A stretch of DNA of 64,000 bases from Lithospermum erythrorhizon (taxonomy: Eukaryota > Streptophyta > Magnoliopsida > Boraginales > Boraginaceae). The notes beneath the pieces are model-generated. The model searched no databases, had not been told where the DNA came from, and saw only the letters and a program-made list of their open reading frames with translations. The DNA is taken from positions 62,001 through 126,000 of the forward strand of contig JADFUC010000019.1 of assembly GCA_019722365.1 (NCBI GenBank), given 5' to 3'. Position 1 is the first letter of the stretch, and every line of letters begins with the position of its first letter. The position numbers were made by a program, and so were the translations under genes. Shown piece after piece: positions 40,438 to 53,364 of the stretch.

Positions 40438-41410
40438 CTATGGGCAGTGTGGATAGGTGGTGGATGTAACCAAACCAAGACCGCATATAAGACATACATT
40501 TACATACATTTGGCTGCTAAATGCGATGTTGCTCAAGCGAGGGATCGTGATCTCATTTAGCTTCTCTAACTCATATGTTCCCGGACCAATCATACTGCTG
40601 ATATGATAAGGTCCTTCCCATTTAGGACTCAACTTGTTTTGATCTTTAGGATGAGAGATCGAGTACAACCTTAATACCAAATCTCCAACCTTGAACTACC
40701 TATTCTTCACCTCACCGATCAGAAAATGCAGCCATGCGACGCCAGGTTTCTCTGGCATTTTGTATAAGAATTTATCTTGTGGTTCATCCACAAAATTAAG
40801 TTGTTCCCTCATTCGTTGGTCATTTTCTTTTTCACTGAATCCCAGATGGCAATAAGTGGGTAATCCAGCCTCCGTAGGGAGTACCGGTTCTGAGCCATAT
40901 ACTAGGCTGAAAGGAGTTTCTCCCCGTATTGCTAGGAGCCGGTCCCAGTGGACTGATAAAACCACCTGAGTTCATCAATCCATGCCCTTCTTCTAATTTC
41001 GCTCTGAATCATATTCTTCTTAATACCCTTAAATAGTATGCTACTCATCACTAACTTGCCCATTGGTATCATGGATAAACCGTATAATCGATGCTCTATA
41101 TTATACTTTCACGTAACTTTTCCAATTTCGCTCAATTGTGGCCCGCTATCGGATACTAAGACGCGAGGGATTCAAAGTAGTGATAACATGTTTCCATAGG
41201 AACCTTACTATGCTATCACTGGCCCGTTTCTTGAGAGGGCAACTTCAACGTCCCATTTTGTCAAATAGTCCACCGCTAATTACCACATATATTCGATTCC
41301 TCTACATACGAATCTTTATTACGATTTAATATCGGGGTCATGGCGGTAGGTTGATGTTGTACCTGATCCCCATCCTTTTGGCAAACATCACATCTCTCTT
41401 CACAAAGTTC
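40438..41410 (-). pseudogene. Gypsy integrase relic
   Basis: Read leftward, CEERCDVCQKDGD (about 41385-41345) is the Cys-x2-Cys end of the zinc-binding domain. VDYLTKW (about 41270) is the first catalytic Asp block. GETPFSLVYGSEPVLPTEAG (40860-40930) and SEKENDQRMREQLNFVDE (40785-40850) follow the core. VLRLYSISHPKDQNKLSPKW and EGPYHISSMIGPGTYELEKL (about 40545-40680) form the C-terminal GPF/Y-like module. Frames are broken between blocks. Confidence 0.8.
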
Positions 41411-43426
41411 ATAAATATCTCTCGACCAAAGTGAAGCTAAAAGTATCCACCCGGAAATGGATTAACGTAGGGATCTTCCTCCACATGACTCCCATTAATT
41501 CACATTCGGGTGTAATTTTGAGAGTATTTTAGGAATATCCCTCCTTGCGATACACAACCGGAAAGCGCCTACCTCATCCCATGATTTTTATATAACTCGC
41601 ATCATACATGTAAAATCAAGTCATGATTCTTGATCTTTCTCGAGCTTCGCTTATACTTCCTTTAGAATTTACTACTACCAAGTATCGCTATTGGTCCTCC
41701 AATCTTTTGGCTCCTCTAATAATGTAGAAATCTTATAATCTCATGGGTCGGTTTTTCACGCATCTTCCACATAGACCTTTGGCAATTGGGTCATAATATG
41801 TGCTTCAGAAACCAAGAGACGGTCACTCTCTTCATTCGGGGTCTCGAGGTAGCGGTTCGAAACAACTTGTTCAAATCCTTTGGCCAATTGCATGACTCTC
41901 GCATGATATTTTACCAAATAGCTTCATGTCTTACCCTTCTACATACTCCTTTTTATTTGAAGACAATCAACTTAGAATCTCTTTTACCCAGACGATCGAT
42001 CTCCAAATTATATACGATTTCATTGTTAATCCTGCCGTAATTGGCCCCTGCGTTATTTCGCTTCATTATTTAAGTAAGTGTGGGGAGGTGAATCGCAATG
42101 CATATTCCATAACCATCGGCTATTGGGGTGGGCCTTAATCAAGATTCCAGCATTCTATCCTTCTCATTTCTAGTCCCGTCTACAAACATCGTCCACTTAA
42201 GGTTATTCATTCCCGGTTCAAAATTATTCGATCCACTCAACGACTGGAGGGCTCGAAAGCTGTGCATTCAATCACAAATTCAAGTAAAGCTTCGAGCATC
42301 GACGTAGCCGGGTACGGTGGACATAAAGAGCAGTCCAAGTTGTTAATCTTCCTAATAACCTGGGACTTCATACTTACCCCTCTTCATGAGTTGGATGTTC
42401 ATACTGCGATATCCCTCCCAACCACGAATCTCGACCACATAATAGACTGTTTTTTCCCTCATCTTCAATCAACACACTACTTATAGCCCTTGTGAGTCAT
42501 TGAGATATAGTTGCACATTTCTCCTGTCTCAGGTTGTGACAACAACTTAGGGGAACTCAAACATCTCTTCAACCCCTCAAAAGCTTTATCACACTCATCA
42601 TGCCAATAGGCTCGCCTAAGATTCTTGAAAAATGGTAAATTCCTTTCGCCAGTGAGTCGAAATGAACCACCAAGACTCATGAGGTAACCTATGAGCTTCT
42701 TTGAATATCTTTGTACTCACGTGGGGGTCAGACAACAGTATCATTTCGATTTTACTTCCCTCGTGGATTCGTTCCAAATTCCTATTCACGATCATGTACA
42801 CTAGAAATTTTCCTGAGGTTATCTTCGGGAATTTAGCAATTTTGTCTAGACACTCTCAAGTTTACTTTTTCACAATTGATCAAATATTTCCCTTAAATTC
42901 TCCAAATGATCCTTTCTGACTTTGCTCTTCACCAACATATAGTCAACATATATCTCCTATGTGTTTCGCCCCAACTGGGTGGCTGGGCGCAATATGGAGT
43001 TAATCATTTTGATAAGTGGCCCCCCATTCTTCTCAAGCCAAAGAGCATTACCTTCCAACAATCTCAACTCCATACTCAATTACGAAAGCAGCTTTCTTCA
43101 TCCTCGCAAGATACATCTCGATTTGACGGTACCGAAGCATCCATGAAATCAAAGACTTCACGACCAATACTATCCACTTGTGTCTCAAGTAAGACAAAGT
43201 AAGCAAGTGTCTTTGAACATGTTTTGTTTAGACTCAGAAAGTCTCGGTGACGCAAGATCCTCCAAGTTCCATTTGGTTTTTTAACCAATACCACATTTGC
43301 AATCCATTCTGGAAACTGGAGTTCGCGAATTGCATCTGCTTTCAATAACAACTCAACCTCTATTCTGACTACTTGATTCTTCTCATCATTAAATGTTTGC
43401 TTCTTTTGTTTAATGGGTTTGTACAT
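41411..43426 (-). pseudogene. Gypsy reverse transcriptase and RNase H relic
   Basis: KQKKQTFNDEKNQVVRIEVE and FPEWIANVVLVKKPNGTWRI (43250-43420) are the opening RT blocks of Tat elements; FDFMDAS is near 43130. RLTGERNLPFFKNLRRAYW and KAFEGLKRCLSSPKLLSQPE (42520-42660) are the RT-RNase H connection. The stretch 41411-42476 should hold RNase H but is too degraded to place motifs. The YxDD box was not found intact. Confidence 0.8.
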
Positions 43427-43799
43427 AGAATCAACAATTTAAGCTTTATGGTGGTGATTGGATATGTCTATCCCAGCCATATCCTCTGGGCCCCAAGCAA
43501 ATATATCTTTATATTCCCCGAATCGCGTTTCTAATCAATCCTTCTTATGGCCTCATCTCAACATTGTTCCCACTCGGAACGCTTTCTCCGGTTCCTCTCT
43601 CTATCAAAGGGAACCTTGACAATCTCCTACGAGGAACTAGTCTCTTGTCTCTTGCCCTCGGGACGAATCTGTCACTCTTCCGGGTCTCACCCTAATGGTC
43701 ATCACCTAAGAAGGGATTTCTTTCACCGTGTTTCTTGCTCCTTTCCGGGTTCTTTTTTCTCAAAGTGTGGAACCGGTGTCGAGTAACACATTCTGGCCT

Positions 43800-44300
43800 T
43801 CTCTTCTAATCAAGACATCTCCTTTATCTCCGTGGTCAGAACTCATCTCGAGATGCACCGGAGAAGCCAACCATTCTCTTAAAGTAGTTAATATCGGTCG
43901 ACCAATCAATCCATTGTGCTTAATTAATCGTGGATGTCCATTTACTCAGAAAACCGAAGCCCACTGCGGAACTTTTTCTTTACCCGTGTTTGCCCATAAA
44001 GCAAAGTCCAAAGTTGCCATCCCCTTTGGATACACCGAATGTTCAATAAACTCGCTATGTAATGTGGTATCAAGTTGTAAATAAGTAGGTAATCCCAGCT
44101 ATCATAGGTGGACAAGTACAAGACAAATCATGGAGTTCCCAAAGCATCCACTCAACATCCTTTCTACAATGTAATTCGCAATTACTGGGCTATAACCAAT
44201 CGGATTATCAGCGAAAGCAACTCAAGACTCAGAATTCAAGCGTCCGAAAAGAAATACCTTTATGATATATCGTGGTCAATGCAACTACCACCCATGGTGA
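43800..44300 (-). pseudogene. Gypsy protease relic
   Basis: YPKGMATLDFALWANTGKEK (about 43975-44035) and GLIGRPILTTLREWLASPVH (about 43850-43910) correspond to the C-terminal half of Tat aspartic proteases (LGRPWL...AV.S..H). The catalytic D-S/T-G was not located with confidence. Confidence 0.6.
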
Positions 44301-44985
44301 GTCACTATTTCTATTTTCCTCACGAGGTGGACTCGCACCGCGCTGGTAACTTCGGCCCTTCTCGTGGGCTTCTTTGGCGAGCCTACAGCCTACCCCCTCA
44401 GATCCACAAAATATTTCAGTGCCCTCTGATTAGCTTTTCCATCTCAACCTTCAACATTCGACACTCGTCTGTGTCGTGGCCATATTCCCTATGGTATTCG
44501 TAATATCTTGACTTGTCTCTATTTGCCTCATGTCCTCTCATTCTGGGAGGCTTTGGCAACAATTGTTTGTTCTCGCTTATCCTGGAATAAACTCTGTGAG
44601 CATGGCAACTCTTAAGTGGATTTGTCCTACTATATTGTTGTGAGATAGGTTACAATAACGAACCAACTCTCTTCGTGGGTGGTGAGTAGGTCTTTCCTAA
44701 AAGTTTTGCCTCCACTATCACGCAATTTATCCCATATTTCTGCTTCTTCGACTGGCTCTCTGATTATTATCCTTCTACTCAGGTTCTCTCAAGGCTCATG
44801 ACCTTCTTTCTTTGCAAATTCTCCAAATCGATATGCTTATTGACCATTTTGGTTAACTAATCTTTCATCAAAGGTGTTTCTAGTACCAACGCCTTCTTCA
44901 ACTTGCCATAGTTTAGACCACGATAAAAGGCTATATATGATATCTTGTTATCGATGCTTGGAATGTTGTTCAAAATAGCTTTGTA

Positions 44986-45838
44986 TCACTCGTGGAAATC
45001 TTTGAGCGATTCCCATGGTGCTCGCTGCGAAACCATGAAAGCTCTCTCGCCCCGCTTTATTTCGTTGTGGATGGACGTGTTGTACTTGGCAATAAAGGCA
45101 TCTGTTGTATGAGCATATGAATCAATCGAATTTGCTGGCAATTCCATATACCAATCCAGCGCAACTCCAAGCAAACTATTCGAAATGCTTCGCATGTATG
45201 TCCATACTGGCCCGAGTGACGGCCAACCGAGCTAACTTTCTGCGCTTCGCATCCCTATACCACTATATTCAGGTAAATTGGAAAGATAAAACCTTACCAG
45301 TTGTGTACAACATTTAGTCGCGCAAGAAATGGCATAATCAGATGAGATACAAAACTTTCTGTTCAGACTTCCTCAAAGGAGGTCAACACCGCCCTGCTTT
45401 GAACCTCTCGTCGAATCCTCTTTTTTATTAGCACGAAGTTCTGTAATAAAGTCAGATAGATCTACTGAGGGATTGTCTGCGTACTACCGATGGCACATAA
45501 TGCACTGCCCTCAGGCTACCATATTCTAGAAGTATGTATTAGTAGCATATGCGGGACTATGTTGCCCAAGTATGGCTGGAGGGTCATCAAATGGGATAGA
45601 ATGTCCCTTCTATGCTCCTCCTTGCTTTGAGCCGCTTCAACGCCCTAGCTCGTTTTTCTCTATGAATCGCCTTATCCCTTTCCAAAATAAGGTTTACTTG
45701 TCTCGACTCCCCGTGGTTCTCAAAGAGAACCCTCCGCTGCACTTCCTCACTTGATGTCTTCTCGAACTCATTGGGAATCTGGGAACCCCCGATCATGTTC
45801 GGATGGACCGTGTACATCCACATGTGCCTGCTGCTCAA
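44986..45838 (-). pseudogene. Gypsy gag relic
   Basis: LGVALDWYMELPANSIDSYA and AFIAKYNTSIHNEI (45060-45170) match the Retrotrans_gag signature (A..WY..L...SI.S...L...F...Y), followed by APWESLKDFHE (44986-45018). The charged segment ERDKAIHREKRARALKRLKA (about 45610-45690) is the N-terminal part. The region between is frameshifted. It is the first gene after the 5' LTR and primer site. Confidence 0.75.
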
Positions 45839-45890
45839 ATGGGTACGGTGTATATATGTATTTTATGGAGGAACTTAATTAGCATTCCTA

Positions 45891-45904
45891 CATAATGGGC
45901 GCCA
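45891..45904 (-). other. Primer binding site of the Tat-type element
   Basis: TGGCGCCCATTATG on the minus strand starts two bases after the 5' LTR. TGGCGCC is the primer-site core usual in Tat/Athila elements. Confidence 0.7.
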
Positions 45905-45906
45905 TT

Positions 45907-46381
45907 CGATCCGCCGCATTTTGAGATGAGTTTGTTCGGTTTCATACTAGAATCGGGCGTAATCAACACCGGACTCGTTATAACTGTAGTCCCAAGCAGA
46001 GATATAACTTTGGTGGTATAGCTCACCGAAGCTTCTAGTTCTAGAAATCTGAGTCAAGAATGGCTTCCTTTAGCAAAATGATTGATCCTCATGGTCATGT
46101 TAGACTGAAGACACTCTGATCAAGCTTAAGAAGAATTCAAAACGGGGTAAAAGCAATTTAGAGCCTAATTTCCTCAAGGACACTTCTAATTAAATTAATA
46201 GCACTAAATATTTATAAAAGACAAAGATACTACAAGCATCATTTGCTAAATTGGTTATACAATTAGGTTAAATAGGCAATCACATCCAACAAAAGCGTTA
46301 TTGGACTGGATAAATACCTCATACACCTACCAGTCTTGTATATATACTTACACCCACATCAAGCCATTTGGCTCCATATCA
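45907..46381 (-). repeat. 5' LTR of the Tat-type element
   Basis: In element orientation it runs from TGATATGG (46381) to GGCGGATCG (45907); the closing CA is mutated to CG. It is the partner of 36966-37492. Confidence 0.8.
46338..46347 (-). promoter_or_regulatory. TATA-like box in the 5' LTR
   Basis: GTATATATAC at the same LTR position as in the 3' copy, followed by AAGACTGG. This is the expected promoter of the element itself. Confidence 0.5.
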
Positions 46382-49221
46382 TGTAGAATTTAGATCAAAT
46401 GAGCTTGCACAAAGCTTATCGGTCTAAGAGGCCTTTCTAATACGCCTGCAATTTATAAACATTATAAACTTTTCCCAACTTTGACTCGAAAATAGTTTTG
46501 ACTATTCAATTTTAATGTTTCCGTCAAATTGGGGCCAAAATACAACATTTATATTAATATTGGGAATCAAATTACTACGTGACGTTGCCACTTTTAGGAT
46601 TAAATTGGAATTTCGCTCATATGTTATACAGAAAGTTTAAGTAGTTCAAGTATCAAGATCAAAGGTATTAACAAACATATTTTATTTCGTTGGTTTATTC
46701 GCTAAGGATTTTTTCTCTAAAATTTCTTACAAAACATTAGCACATAAAAACGAAAATGTCAATTAGCTTAAATTGAAGGGAGTAGCAGTTTACATCCTTT
46801 TTGAATTTTTTTTAAAACAAATTAATAGTTAATAACCAACTTGCATAGCTCTTGCAATTGTTATAGAAATAGTTGTCTCGTGAATCACTTAAATAAAACT
46901 TCAAATGAGTGTTATTTAAGTAAACATTATGTAACTATTTTAACAAAACAAATAACTTAAATAATGCTTATCAAGTGATATATAACAGATAAACTTGTAT
47001 ATTGCATTTTAAAAATTACTCATTATGATTTAAAAGTAGTTGTTATGTTAGGGTTCGAATTCTATTGAAAATGTAAAACTCCTTACATTAGTGAGACTAT
47101 TATAGACCAAAGATATGAACCAATAATAATCAAGCTCGGTGGTGGCTTACACAAAGTTTCCTATAGTAAAGTAATGTCCTCGACAAAGCGATCACGGCTA
47201 ATTATTCTACCAAGAAGATTTCGATACCTCGAAAGATTCCTTTTGTCCTAATGAATCTATCATCCATCCCGGACTAAAGAAACATTTTTGGACGACTAAG
47301 TTCCTTAAGGGGATAGCCAAAGTAGGTTATTCCCAACATACCATTTTCTTTGTATAAAATACGAACCCCAATTGAACTTAAACAAGAATTATTTGTAGAG
47401 CACCGATCAGCTCCTTAATTATTGAATTAATATTTAAAGATCTATTGCATTCCTCGGGTCAATCTCCCTGTGAAAGACTCAAGTGTGGAAGGGTTGAAAA
47501 TAATTATTTTCTATAAAAAAAGAAACAAGAACCATGAGTGCATATAAAAATTAGGAGTAAATATTTTTCCACCCTTACTCCCATTTCAAAGCTTACCTCT
47601 ATACATTGCCGCCTAAACCTCTCATATGTTCCCCTCTCTGGGTCCTTCTCTCTTTTATTCCCCATCTCTTTTAAGTTTTTCTCTGCTCCTTTTACAAATA
47701 TGCTCCTTACATCTCTTGTAATTCATGTGATCATAAGAATATTCATAATAAAATCTTCTATATAATATTAAAAAATTATCCGATTTTAAATTTTGACGAG
47801 TGTACTTTATAAATTTTGAAAGTAGACATTTTTATTTTAGTACGTATGTTGGTAAATATTTGAAAAGAAATATATCTATCTCCAGTTTTTTTAACCTATT
47901 TTATTATTCTCATGATCATTTTTATTTAAATCTAAAATATATGCCAATTAAAATCACAAAATTAATTAATTGCGACTAATAAAAAGAGTAAACTAGACTA
48001 TCTCGGATGAAGGTAAATTACTAATCTTGAGTAGAATCTATGAATCCTTATTATTCTCATCATCAGTAATAGTCTAATTCCTTTTACCATTGGAATTATA
48101 AACTAGACTATCTCGGAAGAGAATATCTCTACTAATCTGTTTTAAATAAATATGACCATCTTTATGATCCGACAAATTGATGATGACGTATATCCAAAAA
48201 GGGATTTCTTAGAATATTACAAATACTGTATCCACGTAGAAAATCATGAGTAGAATCTATGAATCTTTAACATGCTCAAGGATTAGCCAGATGATACTTA
48301 CTTCATAAGCTGGCGGCAATGTTCCTTAGAGGAAAAGAGAAAGGAGACCACATAATAGTCGTACATTAATTACAGTCATTAGTTTATCGAGTCTTAATTT
48401 AAATAGTTTCTTAATGTCGGGATAAAAAATATTTATTATTTTATAGAAATTTATTAATTTATCGATTATTAATTTAAAGAGTTTCTAATATGGATTTAGT
48501 GATTTATTTTGGGTTTTGAATTTTTCACTTAAAACGTTGATAACCATACTCTAATTTCTCACTTTTACCCCTTATTTGCTCTATGAAAAGTTAATATAAC
48601 ATCAAAAGTGAAATGTGGTTATCTCTAGATGGAGTGTTAAAATCAAAATCCTTGATTTTGTATGTTTGAGTAACAAAATTAACTCAAACTTGAATGTTTG
48701 AAATACTTCATTTGATTCACTTTATTCGATATTTTTATTATTTATTGTAAAGGTTTGACTTTAAATAATTTTTTAATTATAGTATTAAAATTATTAAAAT
48801 ATGACATTATGAAAGAAATATTTAAAACATTATAAAGCCAAGGGGAAATAAGTTAATTACACGTTCAAATATTTGAACCATTGCGCAGACATGACAAAAG
48901 TTTTTGACGGTGACAAACGTATGATATCTGCTTAATCACGCAAATCATTCACTAAATTGATTTCATTAAATAAGTAGGGTTACTTTTGCTTAGATTAGGA
49001 GGAAGCTGGATTTGGAAGTAATATGCAAATCATATGAAAAAAAGACATCTTGAAATTGGAAAGGGGAATCATTATTATTCTTCGCTTTAAGGGTGGGCAA
49101 TATAATGATGGATGTTTGTCCTCTATTCACGAGCTTAGTTAATTGGATTAATCACATAATCAACCCAAAATTAATGGTAATTAAGTACTAGCCAATTGTG
49201 ATTCGAATGACAATTAATAAT
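46382..49221. other. AT-rich intergenic DNA, no gene seen
   Basis: No coding motif was found. Short direct repeats occur: AACTAGACTATCTCGGA at about 47989 and 48100, GAGTAGAATCTATGAATC at about 48031 and 48249, and a TTTATCGA(G)T..TAATTTAAA(T/G)AGTTTCT motif at about 48383 and 48454. Confidence 0.5.
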
Positions 49222-49540
49222 GCTTTATCCGTTTTTGTTTACTTGTCATTCTACATATTTGGACATTATTAATTAAGAAAAGAGTTAATTTTATGTGTAT
49301 GCCCTCAATTGATTACCGCTAAATCTTTATTTTTTTGTTATTTAATATTCATTCCTCATTACTTCTTTTATTTTATGTTGAAAATGAAGTAGACAATAAA
49401 TTAAAGAAGACAAAGAATACTATTTGATTATATGAATAAAACTGAAAAACATTAGGTGAAAAATAAATGCATGGAAAATATAAAACGACAACTAAAATAA
49501 TTATTTTTAGCTAGAATGACAAGAAAAAATGGAGGGAGTA
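49222..49540. mobile_element. Stowaway-like MITE, second copy type
   Basis: The left end TTTATCCGTTTTTGTTTACT leads to TGTCATTCTA, and the reverse complement of the right end reads TACTCCCTCCATTTTTTCTT then GTCATTCTAG. The outer part is the usual CTCCCTCC(G/A)TTTTT motif, degraded on the left. The interior is AT-rich and non-coding. Confidence 0.55.
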
Positions 49541-50600
49541 TATGTTTTTCCTATCAGTGATACCAAAATTGGTTGTGGATCGTCAATTACAATTAATAAG
49601 ACACTCTTTCATGCTATGTGACATCACTTCCTTAAATTTTTTTCTCTAAAATGCACTTCAAAATCATCACTTTTTCTTATTTTGGTGAAATTTTAACTTT
49701 TTACGATTTATTTTACAGCTTTCCTATTATTCAATAAATGAAACGAAAAGAGCAAATAATATAGTGGAGCAAAGACAAATTTGGGATGTACAAATTTTTT
49801 GCGCTTCAAGTTATTCCAGAAGTTCGAAAAGATCATTTTATTAATTTTAATTTTTCTACCTCATTATGTTTTTATGAGTCATTTATTACGCTCTTATAAT
49901 TCGAAGTTAAAGATTGTCTAATTTTATTTTATTTTCAAAAAATTTAAGATATGACATATTTAATATTTCATACTAGTAAAGCTGAAGTATTTCCTTAAAT
50001 ACATACAAGCATTGATCAAATTGGCCAAGCACAGAAATTTAAAAAGAAATGAAGTAGATAATACAGTACTTGTTTACATCATGACAAGTTTTCAACAATA
50101 ACAATAAAAGTGAAGTGATTATCTAAGATTATACATTTATATGCAACCTTACCTACTTGAAGTTAAAGGGGTCGGATTGTACATTTATACGCAACCTTAC
50201 TCATGTGATAACAGATAGATTGTGTTCGATTGGACCCACAATGTCAAGTAAACTACCATCTAATACTCATTCTGATTTTTAGTCATTTCCTTTCTAAATA
50301 TTTTATTAGACGCCGATTAAGAAATAATATATTATAAATACGACTATTGATAACATATAAAAATTTCTTTGCCGCTCTTCATTAATTAGAGGTAATTATT
50401 ATACTTTAAGATGAGAATTGAAATTTTGTAGGACAAAAAATTAATGGTAATAAAAATGTATCACTTTTGTTTAAAGCTAACAAGTATTTCAAGATAATAT
50501 TTTTAGTCTAAACAATAAGTTATCTTATCGTAGGTGTATGATATTGTGTTTTTTGGACTTCCACGCGAAGTATTTTATGGACGGATGGGGCCCAATATAT
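49541..50600. other. AT-rich intergenic DNA, no gene seen
   Basis: No supported ORF. TTATACATTTATATGCAACCTTAC-type sequence occurs twice (about 50127 and 50177). Confidence 0.5.
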
Positions 50601-51373
50601 TCTTAGACTACCTTCAATAGGGGGACAAGTTCCAAGATGCCCCCAATTAAATGGTACAATAGGAGACTATTGTAGAGGGCATGTTTAATTTTATTTTTTG
50701 GGGAAACATTGAATAAATTCGGGTATATTCTGACAAAATCAGAGCCAAAAAATGCGTGGGGCCCGCAATGGAATTACTCCAGCCAGCAAGGACCAATAGG
50801 AAGCCTTGTGTGCACACTAAAAGGACATGGGCTGCAGAAACTTACAGCGGGCGTTGGATGGTGGCCACTTGTCACGATAGGATTAACTTGCTTTATATCA
50901 ATTATCTTTAATTTTAAATTGAATTTTTGAGAATAATTTGATATTAAAAAAATAAAAATAAAAAATATATCATGTTTTCACATTTTTTATTCCCTACAAA
51001 TAGAGACCAATTTCATATAATTTGGACACCAAATTTTATTCGACATTTTCTTCATTATTATCACCTTTCAACCCATTTTTTGATCTTATTTAGCTATTAA
51101 ATAGTATACGAATTATTTTAATTTTACCTATTATTTGAGTACTTATTAGTTAATTATAAAATTAATAATATGATAAATCAAATATAAGAATGTATTAAAT
51201 ATGTGTGGTATATGTGAGTGAAGTAGATGAAAGAGAAAAATGAATGATTTTTTTAGATGCCTTTCCACTGTGGAATGTTAAAATATTGTGGAGATATTTG
51301 ATGATATGGTGAGAGAGTAATCTGATATGGAAGGGGATTATTGATTTTTGGATGTCCTGCAGATAGTCTTAGG
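50601..51373. mobile_element. Candidate non-autonomous terminal-inverted-repeat element
   Basis: The left end CTTAGACTACCTTCAATAGG and the reverse complement of the right end CCTAAGACTATCTGCAGGAC share a CTTAGACTA/CTAAGACTA core. GGGGGAC and GGACATCC follow. The interior includes a 73-codon ORF without recognisable motif. No target duplication was identified. Confidence 0.35.
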
Positions 51374-52187
51374 GTCGTTCGAGCCCGGACCGCTAATGAG
51401 AGTAGTGTATCGAACATGGCACATAGACCATTCGAATTCTATCTTAGTGGGCGGGGGCAATATGGTCAGATTCGTTTGACACATCTACTAAAGGGTGAAT
51501 AAGGGTGATCGTCTAATGCTTACATTTTTTGAAGAGCTTATATTTTGGGTTGATTTAAATCGGCCTACTTGTTTGGGGGTGAGGCAAAATAATTATGCGT
51601 CTATGGTTATATGAGATTAACAAAGTGGACCGGAAGGCACACATCCATTAAGTATCTGACTGGGGTCTATATAATTGCCTCAACATTAGTTCGTACGTTC
51701 GATCTTTCATCAAGAGTTAAGATTTTGATGGGGTTTAGGCTCTCATTCATTACGAGCACTCTTAAGCAGGTACCTGCTAGTATCAATCAGATGCTTTTTT
51801 ATCACACTTCGAACAAATGTGTGACAAATCGATGTTTTGCTATGATCAAATAGATACCCGTTTATCACACTTTTCACAAAAGTATGACAAAAGGGTCCCA
51901 TTTGAATTTAGTCGGTACCCGTCAAATTAATAAATAGCCAAAATTCTTTCAATCAAAAACATGTAAATACAATTTATAGATAACCAAAATTCTTTGAATA
52001 AATCGGTACTCGAAGTGTAGATTTGATTCTCATAAGAAGCGAACCTTATGGTGAAGTGGTTAAAAAGAAAACTCTAGTCCCCTGATCAATTAAGGCGCAT
52101 ACCGCGATTAACTCCTGTGTGGTATCCCAAGAAGGACCCCGAGGGGCATTAGTGTGACGATTTCACACTTTTTATAAAATAATTAAG
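51374..52187. other. Intergenic DNA, no gene recognised
   Basis: An 80-codon plus-strand ORF (51611-51853) matches nothing I know. ATCACACTT..ACAAA.GTGTGACAAA occurs twice (about 51800 and 51870). Confidence 0.4.
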
Positions 52188-52340
52188 GACTAATGATCAC
52201 ATTGATCACCTATGTTTACCCCATGATTAACTCATTTTTTGATCACCTATATTTTAAAGGGTCTTATTTGATCACTTAACTTCCAAAAGTGTTTCTACTT
52301 GGTTTTTCCGTCCAATTTTCTGTTAACTCTCTGTTAAGTA
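52188..52340 (+). repeat. Left terminal inverted repeat
   Basis: Pairs imperfectly with 53365-53512 over about 150 bp. Confidence 0.7.
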
Positions 52341-52460
52341 AGTCATGTGCCTAGTTTGTGACATTCTTACAAGGTCAATTTTATCTGAATGTGTCAAAAA
52401 ACTACCACGTGCCACAAATGTGCCCCAATTGATAAACCCTAACTAACTAAAACCCCAAAA

Positions 52461-52700
52461 TTGAACAATGATCTTTCCTTCAAATATAAAACTCCATCTA
52501 AACACAAGCAAATTATTGATTTTCTCTCATCTTCAGGTTCCACTTTGATTCATATTTTCAGAGAGAAGAACATGGCAGCTGATCAGACAGCTAAGATTAC
52601 AAGGGAAGAAGGCCATTTCAGCTGGGATCAGAATATAGTTCAGAGGAGACTCAACCAGTTGAATTTGTTGGAACAAGGTCTTTCTCACATCAGGTCGTAA
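52461..52700 (+). pseudogene. RNase H-like (RVT_3-type) C-terminal fragment
   Basis: The frame gives KHKQIIDFLSSSGSTLIHIF followed by REKNMAADQTAKITREEGHF. The H(I/V)xREx(N)xxAD..AK pattern is the end of the RNase H-like domain found in plant LINE reverse transcriptases and related host ORFs; the Asp is the last catalytic residue. The first half of the domain is missing and the ORF ends in TAA at 52698. It lies within the inverted-repeat element, so it was probably captured. Source (LINE or host gene) is unknown. Confidence 0.6.
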
Positions 52701-53364
52701 GAGCCAAGGAATCATTTCATCAGCCCCCAATTCTATTTTAGGGCTTTTTTATTTTAGGGATTTCATCCCAAACGATGTCGTATTGTAAACTTTTAATTTG
52801 TTGGTCTTTATTTTTGTTATTTGGGTTTTGACCCCCAGAATTTTATGTATCGTGACAGTTTGATTTATTTTAACACGTCGTACATGAGATTTTGCAAGGC
52901 GAGGTTTAATTAAAAAAAAAATCTCACCTCTTCGTCTGTCTGCCCACACCACATTTCTAGCTCTCCCAATCCAGTTTTAACATATTCTCCATTGCTAAAT
53001 ATGTAGTACTCTCTGCGAAGAAGAAGATTGCAATAGTAATAAAGAAAATCAATAACATTTTTATGTTACCAAAATCTCGGCGATTTAAAATGAATCTTAT
53101 GGTGGTTGATAATGAAAGCAATTTATATAATGAAATCACATTCGGCCTCGCAGTTCATCCTTCAAAAATTTTTAGTCGATTTGGGATGGGGATATGATTT
53201 GGTTTTGATTCTTGCAATTAGTATTTGATTTAGGGGTTTGATCTATTTTAGTCGATTTGGGGAGTCTTATGGTGTATTAAATTATATTTATTTTACCTTT
53301 AATTTATCTAATGACAAATTTGACTTGATTGCCCCCATTTAATCATCACGTGCGCGGCACATGC

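Larger units (their letters stand above)
36966..46381 (-). mobile_element. Full-length Ty3/gypsy (Tat-type) retrotransposon, decayed
   Basis: LTRs of 527 bp (36966-37492) and 475 bp (45907-46381) face the same way. Flanks AGTAG (36961-36965) and TGTAG (46382-46386) match at 4 of 5 bases, a probable target duplication. A TGGCGCC primer binding site follows the right-hand (5') LTR and a G-rich polypurine tract precedes the left-hand (3') LTR. Domain relics run right to left: gag, protease, RT, RNase H, integrase. About 3 kb between integrase and 3' LTR holds an antisense ORF relic, as described for Tat elements. Strong LTR divergence and many stops indicate an old, inactive copy. Confidence 0.85.

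Noticed and set aside
50709..50930. A 73-codon ORF with a hydrophobic C-terminus
   Set aside because: It lies inside a candidate non-autonomous element and no homology was recognised.
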